This document shows, one piece after another, positions 56,284 through 64,000 of a DNA stretch of 64,000 nt; positions within the stretch are counted from its first letter, which is position 1, and each line of letters begins with the position of its first letter. Position numbers and translations under genes: made by a program. Origin of the DNA: DATARH01 sp963712835 (GTDB lineage: Bacteria > Pseudomonadota > Alphaproteobacteria > ATCC43930 > CGMCC-115725); contig CAVQJJ010000019.1 of NCBI GenBank assembly GCA_963712835.1, forward strand, positions 186,001 to 250,000. Direction: 5' to 3'. Below the pieces are notes generated by a model. That model worked only from the letters and a program-made list of their open reading frames with translations, had not been told where the DNA came from and searched no databases.

Positions 56284-56612
56284 TGGGACGGACAGCAGCG
56301 TGGGCGGTGATTGCCGGGCTTCTTTGTGCCGCCGCCGCTCCCGGCGATGCGCAGCCGGCGCTGTCGCTGGCCGCCAATCCGGCGTCGGGGCCGGCGCCGC
56401 TCAGCGTCACGTTCACGGTCTCACCCGCGCCTTCCCCTGATAGCGCCATCGACTTTGGCGATGGTTCGGCGGCAAGCCAGCTGCGTCCGGCGCAAGCTTG
56501 TGCGGGATGCGCGGCGGTCACCCATGTCTATCAGACCAACGGACGCTATGTGGCCCGTCTGAGCTCGGGCTCGGATGTCGTCGGCAGCGCGACGATCGCG
56601 GTTGGGCAGTGA
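56283..56612 (+). CDS. Small secreted PKD-like domain protein
   Basis: A 109-residue exported protein. Signal peptide MGRTAAWAVIAGLLCAAAAP is followed by one PKD-like immunoglobulin fold: NPASGPAPLSVTFTV, then IDFGDGSAA, the AGCAAVTHVYQTNGRYVARL strand pair and a final beta strand. Two Cys in QACAGCAAV may form a disulfide or bind metal. AGGAG lies before the ATG; an overlapping ATG at 56280 is possible. Such single-domain proteins usually mediate surface contacts, and the partner is unknown. Confidence 0.72.
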   Translation: MGRTAAWAVIAGLLCAAAAPGDAQPALSLAANPASGPAPLSVTFTVSPAPSPDSAIDFGDGSAASQLRPAQACAGCAAVTHVYQTNGRYVARLSSGSDVVGSATIAVGQ

Positions 56613-56629
56613 CGAACCGATCGTCCGGG

Positions 56630-57049
56630 TCAGCAATCGATCCGGGCGTTGCGACGCCGCTTGAGCGTCGAGCGCCGTGCTTTCGCGGCGAGTCGCTCCT
56701 CGCGCTGCGCGGCGCTGGGCCGGGTCTTGCGTCGCGGCTTCGGCGGTTCGGCGGCGCGGCGGATCAGCGCGACGAGGCGCTCGCGCGCATCCTCGCGGTT
56801 GCGTTCCTGCGAGCGAAACCGCCGCGCGGTGATGACGATGACGCCGTCTTCGGTCAGCCGGCTTCCCGCCAGCCGGGCGAGCCGCGCCTTGACCGGCTCG
56901 GGCAGCGAGGGCGAGCCGCGCAGGTCGAAGCGCAGTTGTGCCGCGCTCGCCACCTTGTTGACGTTCTGCCCGCCGGGCCCGGACGAACGGATGAACGTCT
57001 CGGAAACGTCACGTTCGTCGAGCGCCAAATCGGCGTTGATCGCGATCAT
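56630..57049 (-). CDS. arfB: Alternative ribosome-rescue factor ArfB
   Basis: A 139-residue stop-codon-independent peptidyl-tRNA hydrolase of the YaeJ/ICT1 type. The catalytic GGQ is in FIRSSGPGGQNVNKVASAAQ. The C-terminal tail is strongly basic (EPPKPRRKTRPSAAQREERL and beyond), which inserts into the empty mRNA channel of stalled ribosomes. It lacks the codon-recognition domain of RF1. It converges on the PKD-like gene with 17 bp between stops, and its upstream neighbour is the divergent coxM-type gene. Confidence 0.93.
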   Translation of the reverse strand: MIAINADLALDERDVSETFIRSSGPGGQNVNKVASAAQLRFDLRGSPSLPEPVKARLARLAGSRLTEDGVIVITARRFRSQERNREDARERLVALIRRAAEPPKPRRKTRPSAAQREERLAAKARRSTLKRRRNARIDC

Positions 57050-57211
57050 GATGAGGCGCTCATATTCACGGTATATAACGCTCTGCGCATAAGCACTCAG
57101 CCATCACAATACTACTTCACGCGCCCGGTTCTGGTAGTGTAAGCCAAGGGTAAGCCCTCCGCCCCGCCGGGCGGCGGCCGCGAGGGCGCGAGCGCATTTC
57201 GAGGAGCGAAC

Positions 57212-58081
57212 ATGCCCAGGGTCAATTACGAAGCGCCGACCAGTGTCGATGACGCGGTCAAAATCCTGGCGGGCGCGAGCGGCCTCGCGAAGGTGATGTC
57301 GGGAGGGACCGACCTCCTGGTGCAGCTGCGCAGCGGCCGGATCAAGCCCGATCTGATCGTCGACACCAAGCGCATTCCCGGCATCATCGGTATCCGCGAG
57401 GAAGGCGATTTCTTCGTCGTCGGCGCGGCGACGCCGGGGGTGATGCTATCGGGCAACGCAAAGCTCGAACATGCCTGGCCGGGCATCGTCGAGGGCGCCG
57501 ATCTGATCGGCTCGACACAAATCCAGGGCCGGGCCTCGCTCGCCGGCAATCTGTGCAACGCCTCGCCGGCGGCCGACAGCGTGCCCGCGGTGATCGCCGC
57601 GCGCGCCACCGTCGTCATCGCCGGCCCGAGCGGCAAACGCGAAGTGCCGGCCGAGAGCGTCGCCACCGGCCCGGGCCGCACCTCGCTGCAAAAGGGCGAG
57701 TTCATTGTCGAATTCAAGATTCCCAAGCCGAAGTCGCATCAATGCGATGCCTATCTGCGCTTCATCCCCCGCACCGAGATGGATATTGCAGTCGTCGGCT
57801 GCGGCACCAATGTGACTCTGGACGCCAATGGCGTTTGCACCGATGCGCGGGTGGTGCTGGGCGCGGTCGCGCCGACGATTGTCATCGTCGAGGCCGCGGC
57901 GAAGGCGCTCATCGGCCACAAGCTCGACGACGCGACGCTCGCCGCGGTCGACGCGGCGGCACAAGCGGCCTGCAAGCCGATCAGCGACAAGCGCGGCACG
58001 ATAGAGTACCGCACCAAGGTCGCCGGCGTGCTCGCTCGCCGCACCGCCGCCATTGCATTCGAGCGCGCCGCGGCGCGCTGA
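57212..58081 (+). CDS. FAD-binding (CoxM-type) subunit, molybdenum hydroxylase
   Basis: A 289-residue medium subunit of an aerobic CO-dehydrogenase/xanthine-dehydrogenase-type enzyme. FAD contacts are in KVMSGGTDLLVQLRSGRIKP and GSTQIQGRASLAGNLCNASPAADS, then FIVEFKIPKPK. It carries electrons from the iron-sulfur subunit to an acceptor. GGAGCG precedes the ATG. It opens the medium-small-large operon with gaps of 16 and 51 bp. The substrate is not CO by clear evidence, because the large subunit lacks the CoxL AYRCSFR loop. Confidence 0.92.
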   Translation: MPRVNYEAPTSVDDAVKILAGASGLAKVMSGGTDLLVQLRSGRIKPDLIVDTKRIPGIIGIREEGDFFVVGAATPGVMLSGNAKLEHAWPGIVEGADLIGSTQIQGRASLAGNLCNASPAADSVPAVIAARATVVIAGPSGKREVPAESVATGPGRTSLQKGEFIVEFKIPKPKSHQCDAYLRFIPRTEMDIAVVGCGTNVTLDANGVCTDARVVLGAVAPTIVIVEAAAKALIGHKLDDATLAAVDAAAQAACKPISDKRGTIEYRTKVAGVLARRTAAIAFERAAAR

Positions 58082-58097
58082 GTTAGGAGACAGATCG

Positions 58098-58586
58098 ATG
58101 AGTAAGCACCACGTCACCACCACGATCAACGGCGAGCCGACGGAGTATCTCTGCGAAGGTCAGCAGACGATGCTCGACGTGCTGCGCGACGAACTCGGCC
58201 TTACCGGCACCAAAGAAGGCTGCAGCTCGGGCGATTGCGGCGCCTGCACGATTATCTGCGACGGCGACATCGTCTGCTCGTGCCTGATGCTCGCGGTCGA
58301 GGCGGAAGACCGCACGATCACGACCATCGAAGGCGTCGCCGCTGGCGACAAGCTGCACCCCGTGCAGCAGAAATTCCTCGAACACGCCGCGCTGCAATGC
58401 GGCTTCTGTACGCCGGGCTTTATCGTCGCGGCGAAGGCGCTGCTCGACCAGAACCTCAACCCGACCGAGGAAGAGGCGCGCTATTGGCTTGCCGGCAATC
58501 TCTGCCGCTGCACCGGCTACGACAAGATCCTGCGCGCCGTCATGGATGCGGCCGAGGTCATGCGCGCCGAGGCCGCCGCTAGATAA
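58098..58586 (+). CDS. 2Fe-2S (CoxS-type) subunit, molybdenum hydroxylase
   Basis: A 162-residue subunit holding two [2Fe-2S] clusters. The plant-type ferredoxin cluster is bound by GCSSGDCGACTIICDGDIVC; the second by QCGFCTPGF and NLCRCTGYDKI. It passes electrons from the molybdenum site to FAD. The ATG at 58098 has AGGAGA upstream; the longer reading from 58053 overlaps the end of the FAD subunit. Length and motif order are canonical. Confidence 0.95.
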   Translation: MSKHHVTTTINGEPTEYLCEGQQTMLDVLRDELGLTGTKEGCSSGDCGACTIICDGDIVCSCLMLAVEAEDRTITTIEGVAAGDKLHPVQQKFLEHAALQCGFCTPGFIVAAKALLDQNLNPTEEEARYWLAGNLCRCTGYDKILRAVMDAAEVMRAEAAAR

Positions 58587-58637
58587 ACCCCTTGCCGGGT
58601 CCGACAACGCACAAGTATTCCGCGATGGAGTGACACT

Positions 58638-60929
58638 ATGTCTTATCTCGACAAGGCAACTCTCAAGGTCGTCGGCACCCGTCCAATCCGTCCTGACGGG
58701 ATCGACAAGGTCATCGGCCGCGCCAGCTTCGGCGCTGATTACACGATGCCGGGCATGCTGTGGGGCAAGGTCAAGCGCAGCCCGCACGCGCACGCGCGCA
58801 TTATCAAGATCGATACCTCAAAGGCCGAGAAGGTGCCCGGCGTGCGGGCGATCGTCACCGCCGCCGATTTCCCGAGCATCGCCAACGAGGAAGCCTTTGT
58901 CGGCGAAGGGCCGATGAATTTCCGCGACCTGTCGCGCAACTGCATGGCGCGCGACAAGGTGCTCTATGACGGCCACGCCGTCGCCGCAGTCGCGGCGACC
59001 AGCAACGCCGCCGCGGAAGAGGCCGTCGACCTGATCGAGGTCGAGTACGAGGTGCTGCCGCATGTGATCGATGTCGAGGCGGCGATGGCTGCCGACGCGC
59101 CGATCCTGCACGACGACATGTTCACCCAAGGTGTCGAGCCGAAGCCGACCAAACCCTCCAACATCGCCAAGAAGATCACCTTCACCAAGGGCGACATCGC
59201 CAAGGGTTTTGCCGAGGCGGAGATCGTCATCGAGCGCAAATACACGACACAGCCGGTGCACCAGGCCTATATCGAGCCGCACGCCTGCGTCGTCGCGGTC
59301 GGCAATGACGGGCAGACCACGATCTGGAGCTCGAGCCAGGGCCAGTTCATGGTCCGCGCCTATTGCGCGAAGCTTCTGAATGTCGACATTGCCAACATCC
59401 GAGCGATGGCGGCCGAGATCGGCGGCGGATTTGGCGGCAAGACGCTCGTCTACCTCGAGCCGGTGGCGATGGCGCTGTCGAAGAAAACCGGCCGTCCGGT
59501 CAAGCTGGTGATGAGCCGCGAGGACGTGTTCCGCGGCACCGGACCGACCTCGGGCGGCACGATCGAAGTCAAGGTCGGCGCCAAGAAATCCGGGCGCATC
59601 GTCGCCGCCGAGCTGGTGCTGAAATATCAAGCCGGCGCCTTCGCCGGCTCGCCGGTCGGTCCGGGCTGCATGTGCGCCTTCGCGATGTACGATCTCGATA
59701 ACGTCCACATCACCGGGTACGACGTTGTGTCGAACCGGCCGAAAGTGGCCGCCTATCGCGCGCCGGGCGCGCCGATCTCGTCGTTCGGCGTCGAAAGCTG
59801 CCTCGACGAGCTGGCGCGCGAACTCGGCGTCGACCCGCTGGCGCTGCGCGAGATGAACGCGGCGCGTGACGGCACCAAGACGCCGTACGGCCCGACCCTC
59901 GTCAATGTCGGCTATTTGCAGACGGTCGAGGCCGCCCGCAACCACCCGAACAACCAGATCCCGCTCGGGCCGAACCAGGGCCGCGGCATCGCCTCGGGCT
60001 TCTGGTTCAACATCGGCGGCGAATCAAGCGCGGCGGTGCATGTCAACGAGGACGGCACGGTCGCGGTCGTCGAGGGTAATCCCGATATCGGCGGCTCGCG
60101 CGCCTCGATGGCGATGATGGCCGCCGAGGTGCTCGGCATTCCATACGAGAAGGTGCGGCCGGTGGTCGGCGACACCGCCTCGATCGGCTTTACCTTCCTC
60201 ACCGGCGGCAGCCGCGTCACCTTCGCCACCGGCATGGCGGTGACGCAAGCGGCGGAAAAGGTCGTCGAGCAGCTCAAGTCACGCGCCGCGGCGATCTGGG
60301 ATATCAGCGCCGAGGCGGTCGAGTGGAAGGACGGCAAGGCCTTCCCGGCGGGCGCCAATGCCGGCAGCTTCGAGCCGCTGTCGCTCGCCGACATCGCGAT
60401 CAAGTCGGGCCGTACCGGCGGGCCGATCACCGCCGAGGTGTCGATCAACGCACAGGGCGCCGGCCCCGGTTTCGCGACCCATATCTGCGACGTCGAGGTC
60501 GACCGGGAGACCGGCCACGTCAAGATCCTGCGCTACACGGCGGTGCAGGATGTCGGCCGGGCGATCCACCCCTCCTATGTCGAGGGCCAGATCCAAGGCG
60601 GCGTTGCGCAAGGCGTCGGCTGGGCGCTCAACGAGGAATACATCTACGACAAGAATGGCCGCCTCGAGAACGCCGGCTTCCTCGACTATCGCATCCCGGT
60701 TGCCTCGGACATGCCGATGATCGAGGCGGTGATGGTCGAGGTGCCGAACCCGCGGCACCCGTTCGGTGCGCGCGGTGTCGGCGAGGTGCCGATCGTGCCG
60801 CCGATGGCTGCGGTTGCCAACGCGATCGCCGACGCGGTCGGCGCGCGCATGCGCGACCTGCCGATGTCGCCGCCCAAGCTGCGCGCCGAGCTTGACGAGC
60901 TCGACCCGCCCCGCATGGCGGCGGAGTAA
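58638..60929 (+). CDS. Molybdopterin-binding (CoxL-type) large subunit
   Basis: A 763-residue catalytic subunit. Blocks: RPDGIDKVIGRASFGADYTM, PGMLWGKVKRSPHAHARI, GGGFGGKTLVYLEPVAMAL, the active-site loop VAAYRAPGAPISSFG, and the catalytic Glu in FGARGVGEVPIVPPMAA. AYRAPG differs from the AYRCSFR of true CO dehydrogenases, so a purine, aldehyde or aromatic N-heterocycle hydroxylase is likelier. It forms an (alpha-beta-gamma)2-type enzyme with the two preceding genes, and a MoaD-like gene 102 bp downstream may serve cofactor synthesis. Confidence 0.94.
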   Translation: MSYLDKATLKVVGTRPIRPDGIDKVIGRASFGADYTMPGMLWGKVKRSPHAHARIIKIDTSKAEKVPGVRAIVTAADFPSIANEEAFVGEGPMNFRDLSRNCMARDKVLYDGHAVAAVAATSNAAAEEAVDLIEVEYEVLPHVIDVEAAMAADAPILHDDMFTQGVEPKPTKPSNIAKKITFTKGDIAKGFAEAEIVIERKYTTQPVHQAYIEPHACVVAVGNDGQTTIWSSSQGQFMVRAYCAKLLNVDIANIRAMAAEIGGGFGGKTLVYLEPVAMALSKKTGRPVKLVMSREDVFRGTGPTSGGTIEVKVGAKKSGRIVAAELVLKYQAGAFAGSPVGPGCMCAFAMYDLDNVHITGYDVVSNRPKVAAYRAPGAPISSFGVESCLDELARELGVDPLALREMNAARDGTKTPYGPTLVNVGYLQTVEAARNHPNNQIPLGPNQGRGIASGFWFNIGGESSAAVHVNEDGTVAVVEGNPDIGGSRASMAMMAAEVLGIPYEKVRPVVGDTASIGFTFLTGGSRVTFATGMAVTQAAEKVVEQLKSRAAAIWDISAEAVEWKDGKAFPAGANAGSFEPLSLADIAIKSGRTGGPITAEVSINAQGAGPGFATHICDVEVDRETGHVKILRYTAVQDVGRAIHPSYVEGQIQGGVAQGVGWALNEEYIYDKNGRLENAGFLDYRIPVASDMPMIEAVMVEVPNPRHPFGARGVGEVPIVPPMAAVANAIADAVGARMRDLPMSPPKLRAELDELDPPRMAAE

Positions 60930-60940
60930 TCGCCTCCGTC

Positions 60941-61017
60941 GTCGTCCCCGCGAAAGCGGGGATTCAGAGGCACGTGATGGTACACTGGCCCTGGATTCCT
61001 GCCTCGCGGGATGACGA
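60941..61017. repeat. Inverted repeat pair of the TCCCCGCGAAAGCGGGG type
   Basis: GTCGTCCCCGCGAAAGCGGG (60941-60960) and a degenerate inverted partner ending CTCGCGGGATGACGA (61003-61017). It fills the gap between the CoxL-type and MoaD-like genes. Its ATGA creates a false upstream start for the latter. Confidence 0.65.
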
Positions 61018-61031
61018 ATAGGGAGGGTGAC

Positions 61032-61280
61032 GTGCCCCACGTCACGATGACCGGGATCGCCGCGCGCCGTTTGACGGGCGGGATCACCGAGTTCGATGTC
61101 AAGGCCAATACCGTGCGGCGGATGATCGCGGAGCTCGACCAGCGCTATCCCGGCCTGGGGGCGCAGATCGACGAGAGCATGGCCGTCGCGATCGACGGCG
61201 AGATTTTCCAAGACGCCTATCTCGCGCCCCTGAAGCCCGACAGCGAGGTCGTGCTGATCCCCAAGATCGGCGGCGGCTGA
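61032..61280 (+). CDS. MoaD/ThiS-family sulfur-carrier protein
   Basis: An 82-residue ubiquitin-fold protein. It ends with EVVLIPKIGGG, so the C-terminal diglycine needed for adenylation and thiocarboxylate formation is present with one additional Gly. FDVKANTVRRMIAELDQRYP is the usual helix. MoaD supplies sulfur to molybdopterin; ThiS-like relatives serve other pathways. Its place after a molybdenum hydroxylase operon favours a molybdopterin link. I chose the GTG at 61032 with GGGAGG upstream; the ATG at 61011 is part of a repeat. Confidence 0.83.
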   Translation: MPHVTMTGIAARRLTGGITEFDVKANTVRRMIAELDQRYPGLGAQIDESMAVAIDGEIFQDAYLAPLKPDSEVVLIPKIGGG

Positions 61281-61436
61281 GACCTTAAAGACTTTGAGTG
61301 CGGAGAAGAACGCGCGGCACAGGCGCGCGTTTCACAGCGCTCGCCGGACACGCGCGGAACGAACGCGCGGCCGGCGGTGTTGCCCCAGGGCGAGGACACG
61401 GGACAGCCATTCCTCAACCTGCATTCGGAGAAAGCG

Positions 61437-61916
61437 ATGCCCCAAATCGACCGGATTGGGCTTTCGGCGGCGGCCGTGGCGTTGCTGGCGGTCGCGTCGC
61501 TGATTGGGACGAGAGCCGTAGCCGAACCGATGGTTTATACTCCACCGCCTGGTGCCGCCCCGCCGTGGGCCGGCACAAGCACGACCACCATGACAACCGA
61601 AACGAAAACCGATACGTCACCCGCGGCGATACCGGCGCACCCGACCGCGCAGCCCGTGATTGCCGACACGGGCATCGAGACGCCCGATCAGATCACCGCA
61701 ACACCCACGCAAGGTACAACGACGCCGACACACGCGGTCTTCCTGCATTCCGCTCCGATGGCAGGCTCCCCGGTGATCGGCACATTGCGGCCGGGCGCGG
61801 TACTACATGTGCTCGCCACGGCCAATCCCGGGTGGACACAAGTCGAGACGCCGGCCGGATCGGGTTGGGCCTGGGGTAGCTATCTGGCGCCCGCCAGCTC
61901 TCCAACGCCGCAATAG
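61437..61916 (+). CDS. Secreted SH3-like domain protein
   Basis: A 159-residue exported protein: signal peptide LSAAAVALLAVASLIGTRAVA, a Pro/Thr-rich linker with several ATPTQGTTTPTH-like stretches, and a C-terminal bacterial SH3 domain (FLHSAPMAGSPVIGTLRPGA, then GWTQVETPAGSGWAWGSYLA). Bacterial SH3 domains usually bind peptidoglycan. The SH3 domain is clearly paralogous to the one in the gene at 62434. GGAG precedes the ATG; a strong hairpin follows the stop. Confidence 0.78.
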   Translation: MPQIDRIGLSAAAVALLAVASLIGTRAVAEPMVYTPPPGAAPPWAGTSTTTMTTETKTDTSPAAIPAHPTAQPVIADTGIETPDQITATPTQGTTTPTHAVFLHSAPMAGSPVIGTLRPGAVLHVLATANPGWTQVETPAGSGWAWGSYLAPASSPTPQ

Positions 61917-61946
61917 GTGGCACTGGATAGCTGTTGCGGAGGCAGG

Positions 61947-61985
61947 AAAAAGCCGTTCCGGCAAGCCGGGACGGCTTTTTCTTTT
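61947..61985. terminator. Bidirectional intrinsic terminator
   Basis: GCCGTTCCGG (61952-61961) pairs with CCGGGACGGC (61966-61975) with one G-U pair and a CAAG loop. AAAAA precedes it and TTTTTCTTTTT follows, so it can terminate both the SH3-like gene and the convergent glycine-rich gene. Confidence 0.92.
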
Positions 61986-61995
61986 TCAGCTGCGA

Positions 61996-62268
61996 TTAGC
62001 GGCCGAGCACGCCGCCAACGATCGCGCCCGCCGTGCCCACCGCGGCGCCCGCGACGTTGCCGGCCGCGTTGACCGCGCTGCCCGCGACGTAGCCAGCTCC
62101 GCCAACCGCCGCCCCGACCGGGTTCGGCGCATAGTAACGGGCGCCATGCGCGATGCAGGTGTTGTAGCGGTTCGAATACCAGTAGCCCGGCCCGCAATAC
62201 CGATCGGCCATCGCGCTGCTCGCCGCAACGGCGGTCAAAGCGGCGGCAATCACAAGTGTCTTGAGCAT
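61996..62268 (-). CDS. Small secreted glycine-rich protein
   Basis: A 90-residue exported protein. Signal peptide LKTLVIAAALTAVAASSAMA is followed by a short Cys/Tyr-rich part (DRYCGPGYWYSNRYNTCIAH) with two Cys, then a hydrophobic Gly/Ala/Val repeat resembling a glycine zipper (VGGAGYVAGSAVNAAGNVAG). It could insert into membranes or assemble into oligomers. GGAGAAG precedes ATG 62268; an ATG at 62280 is in frame. It lies antiparallel between two SH3-like paralogues and shares the terminator of the first. Confidence 0.68.
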   Translation of the reverse strand: MLKTLVIAAALTAVAASSAMADRYCGPGYWYSNRYNTCIAHGARYYAPNPVGAAVGGAGYVAGSAVNAAGNVAGAAVGTAGAIVGGVLGR

Positions 62269-62433
62269 CGTCTTCTCCATCCGGCAAACCGTTTGTTCGG
62301 TAGTAAACGCACGACACCAGCTCGCGTTCCGGTGGACTTGCCGATCGCCGCGGAACGGCCGGGCGCCCCGCCGCGTTGCTTTCGGCAGAGGCTGGGGGAC
62401 GGCCTTTCGTCGACCGGATAGATGGAGCAGGCC

Positions 62434-63108
62434 ATGCCCCTGAATACCTTTGCTGGCAAATTCTCGATGGCCGGCTCGCTCGCGGCGCTGACCATCGCCG
62501 CTCCGCCACTTCTCGGCGCCGCCTTCGCGCAATCCTACTTTCCGCCGCCGGGCTATGGTGTGGCGATCTATCCGCCGCCGCGCGAGGCGGTAGATGTTTA
62601 CCCGCCGCCGGGTGCGGTGGAGGAGGTCAACCCGGTGCCGCGCGATCCGGTAAATGTGTATCCGCCGTCGGGTGAAGCGGAAGAGGTCACCCCGCCGCCG
62701 CGCGATGCCGTAGATGTCTACCCCCCGCGGAAGACGGTAGACGCCAATTGGCCGGCGCGCGATGCGGTAAACGTCCCCGCTCAACAACTCTCGGGCACGA
62801 CGACACCGATCAGCGCGGTCTCCATGCGAGCGGGGCCGGGCACCGACAATCCGGTGATCGGCACCTTGCACCCCGGAGTGCCGCTACAGCTTCTCGCCAC
62901 GGCCAACCATGGCTGGATGCAGGTGCAATCGCCAACCGGCACCGGCTGGGTCTATGGCAGTTATCTCGCATCCGGCACCGGGGTGACTGGGCCGACCAAT
63001 ATCAGCGCTCAAGCGGCTACCAACGTCAGCGTACCGGCGTCGAACTCCGGCAGCAATCAGCCGGCCAGCGCCAGCAATCGGCCGCCGCCCGAAATCACCA
63101 GTCCTTGA
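62434..63108 (+). CDS. Secreted SH3-like protein with decapeptide repeats
   Basis: A 224-residue exported protein. The signal peptide ends near GAAFA. Residues 45-113 are seven tandem units of about ten residues with the pattern V-Y-P-P-P-x-x-A-V-D, alternating between basic (RE, RD) and acidic (EE) forms. An SH3-like domain follows (SMRAGPGTDNPVIGTLHPGV to GTGWVYGSYLASG), then a Ser/Asn/Gln-rich tail. The repeat may span the envelope while the SH3 part binds the wall. GGAG fits ATG 62434; ATG 62422 is an alternative. It is paralogous to the gene at 61437. Confidence 0.78.
   Translation: MPLNTFAGKFSMAGSLAALTIAAPPLLGAAFAQSYFPPPGYGVAIYPPPREAVDVYPPPGAVEEVNPVPRDPVNVYPPSGEAEEVTPPPRDAVDVYPPRKTVDANWPARDAVNVPAQQLSGTTTPISAVSMRAGPGTDNPVIGTLHPGVPLQLLATANHGWMQVQSPTGTGWVYGSYLASGTGVTGPTNISAQAATNVSVPASNSGSNQPASASNRPPPEITSP
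62566..62772 (+). repeat. In-frame 30-bp tandem repeats coding V-Y-P-P-P units
   Basis: Seven degenerate units of 30 bp (one of 27 bp) inside the SH3-like gene, each beginning with a GTNTAYCCGCCG-like sequence. Divergence between units shows the array is old, or that selection tolerates drift. Confidence 0.75.
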
Positions 63109-63208
63109 GCAAGCCTTGACGTAACGATGACCCGCGCCGGCGACTTGCCCCCGCCGCGCGCCGACCGATAACATCGCCCCAGCCAAGATTTGAGAAACGG
63201 GGCAGGGG

Positions 63209-64000
63209 ATGGAATACGACTACATCATCGTCGGCGGCGGGTCGGCGGGGTCGGTCATGGCGAACCGGCTGTCGGCGAAAAGCAGCAACAATGTGCTGCT
63301 CTGCGAGGCCGGGCAGGACACGCCCGACGGCCAGGTGCCGCCCGAAATCCTCGATTCCTACCCCGGCACCGCCTATTTCGACCCGCGCTTCCACTGGCAG
63401 GACCTTAAGGTTCACACCGAGATCGTCTCGCACAACCGGCCCGAGGAACGCCCGCCGCTGCGCAAATACGAGCAGGCGCGGGTGCTCGGCGGCGGCTCGT
63501 CGATCAACGGCCAGCTCGCCAATCGCGGCGCGCCGACCGATTACGACGAATGGGAGGCCAAAGGCGCCGCCGGTTGGGGTTGGCAAGATGTGCTGCCCTA
63601 TTTCAAAAAGGTCGAGCGCGATCAGGACTTCGACGGCCCTTGGCATGGCAAGGAAGGCCGGATCCCGGTCCGCCGCATCTTCCCGAATATGTGGAACGGC
63701 CACGCCAAGGCGGTCGCCAACGCGTTCGAGCAGGCCGGCTTCCCCTATGTCGAGGACCAGAACGGCGAGTTCGTCCCCGACGGCTATTTCCCGATCACCA
63801 TCTCAAATCTTTACGACCGGCGCGTCTCGGCGGCGATCGGCTATCTCGATAACGGCACGCGGATGCGCAAGAACCTGACGATCTCGGCCGAAACGCAGGT
63901 CATGGCGCTGCTGTTCGAGGGCACGAAATGCGTCGGCGTCAAGGCGTTGGTCAAAGGCCGGGAGCAGGAATTCCGCGCGAAAGAGATCATCGTCTCGTCG
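63209..64000 (+). CDS. GMC-family FAD oxidoreductase (3' end cut by window)
   Basis: The first 264 residues of a glucose-methanol-choline oxidoreductase, which oxidises alcohols with FAD. The dinucleotide fold YDYIIVGGGSAGSVMANRLS is followed by the first GMC signature region, ARVLGGGSSINGQLANRG, and the DYDEWEAKGAAGWGWQDVLPYF segment. The protein is intact to the window edge, so the catalytic His/Asn pair lies beyond. GGGG bases precede the ATG. Choline, long-chain alcohol or aryl-alcohol substrates are all possible. Confidence 0.92.
   Translation, partial: MEYDYIIVGGGSAGSVMANRLSAKSSNNVLLCEAGQDTPDGQVPPEILDSYPGTAYFDPRFHWQDLKVHTEIVSHNRPEERPPLRKYEQARVLGGGSSINGQLANRGAPTDYDEWEAKGAAGWGWQDVLPYFKKVERDQDFDGPWHGKEGRIPVRRIFPNMWNGHAKAVANAFEQAGFPYVEDQNGEFVPDGYFPITISNLYDRRVSAAIGYLDNGTRMRKNLTISAETQVMALLFEGTKCVGVKALVKGREQEFRAKEIIVSS

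Noticed and set aside
57212..60929. True aerobic CO dehydrogenase (carboxydotrophy)
   Set aside because: The large subunit has AYRAPG instead of the Cys-containing AYRCSFR loop of form I CoxL, so CO oxidation is not supported.
62566..62772. CRISPR-like array
   Set aside because: The 30-bp units are contiguous, in frame and degenerate at codon level; there are no unique spacers.
61996..62871. Minus-strand frame of 291 codons with repeated RIARRR-like text
   Set aside because: Its N-terminal part is the antisense reading of the V-Y-P-P-P repeats in the plus-strand SH3-like gene. Only the last 90 codons form a sensible secreted protein.

Overview
This 64 kb window is chromosomal DNA from a GC-rich alphaproteobacterium. 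Three things support this: the linkage groups proS-lolC-lolD and hisS-prfA-prmC-DUF4167-clpB, the short prolyl-tRNA synthetase without an editing insertion, and DUF4167 itself. Omp25-like barrels and many dispersed palindromic repeats fit a soil or freshwater member of the Rhodospirillales or Hyphomicrobiales. The genus cannot be fixed by eye. I saw no rRNA, tRNA, CRISPR array, prophage or intact insertion sequence.

Layout. 1-8.4 kb: partial isocitrate-lyase/PEP-mutase enzyme, Tat-exported phosphoesterase, an LVIVD-repeat protein fused to a FlK-type thioesterase, radC with an enoyl-CoA hydratase, a PPOX flavoprotein, a frameshifted FAD oxidoreductase and a TPR protein. 8.6-13.9 kb: coupled cluster of an AhpD-like protein, a GH63-like glucosidase and a glycogen-debranching-type enzyme. 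14-18.7 kb: SDR, VOC protein, CmcJ/NvfI-type oxygenase, L,D-transpeptidase and a tiny proline-rich lipoprotein. 19.4-22.6 kb: proS-lolC-lolD. 22.6-26.9 kb: DUF4384 lipoprotein, HMG-CoA-lyase-like enzyme, CDF metal exporter, thiolase. 27-32.2 kb: a polyprenyl-phosphate glycosyltransferase with GtrA domain plus three GT87-type membrane glycosyltransferases, one frameshifted. 32.2-39 kb: translation and heat-shock block. 39-46.8 kb: lone Flp pilin, lone molybdenum hydroxylase large subunit, ammonium transporter, a TPP decarboxylase pair coupled to a FecR-domain protein, PPOX and GST-like proteins. 47-50.9 kb: LLM oxidoreductase, SMP-30 hydrolase, CinA, metallophosphoesterase. 51-53.6 kb: two tandem OmpA-like porins with matching promoters and terminators. 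53.7-57 kb: cupredoxin, RidA, enolase-superfamily enzyme, DUF488, PKD-like protein, ArfB. 57.2-61.3 kb: coxMSL-type molybdenum hydroxylase operon followed by a MoaD-like protein. 61.4-64 kb: two SH3-like secreted paralogues around an antiparallel glycine-rich gene, then a partial GMC oxidoreductase.

Much of the window is accessory catabolism (molybdenum hydroxylases, enolase superfamily, thiolase and CoA enzymes, flavin enzymes) interleaved with core translation and envelope genes. The points most worth following are the LVIVD-FlK fusion with a complete FlK-like catalytic triad, the lipid-linked glycosylation cluster, the TPP-enzyme/FecR coupling, the palindromic repeat family including a roughly 206-bp MITE-like element, and a CinA whose amidase motif has lost its usual residues.
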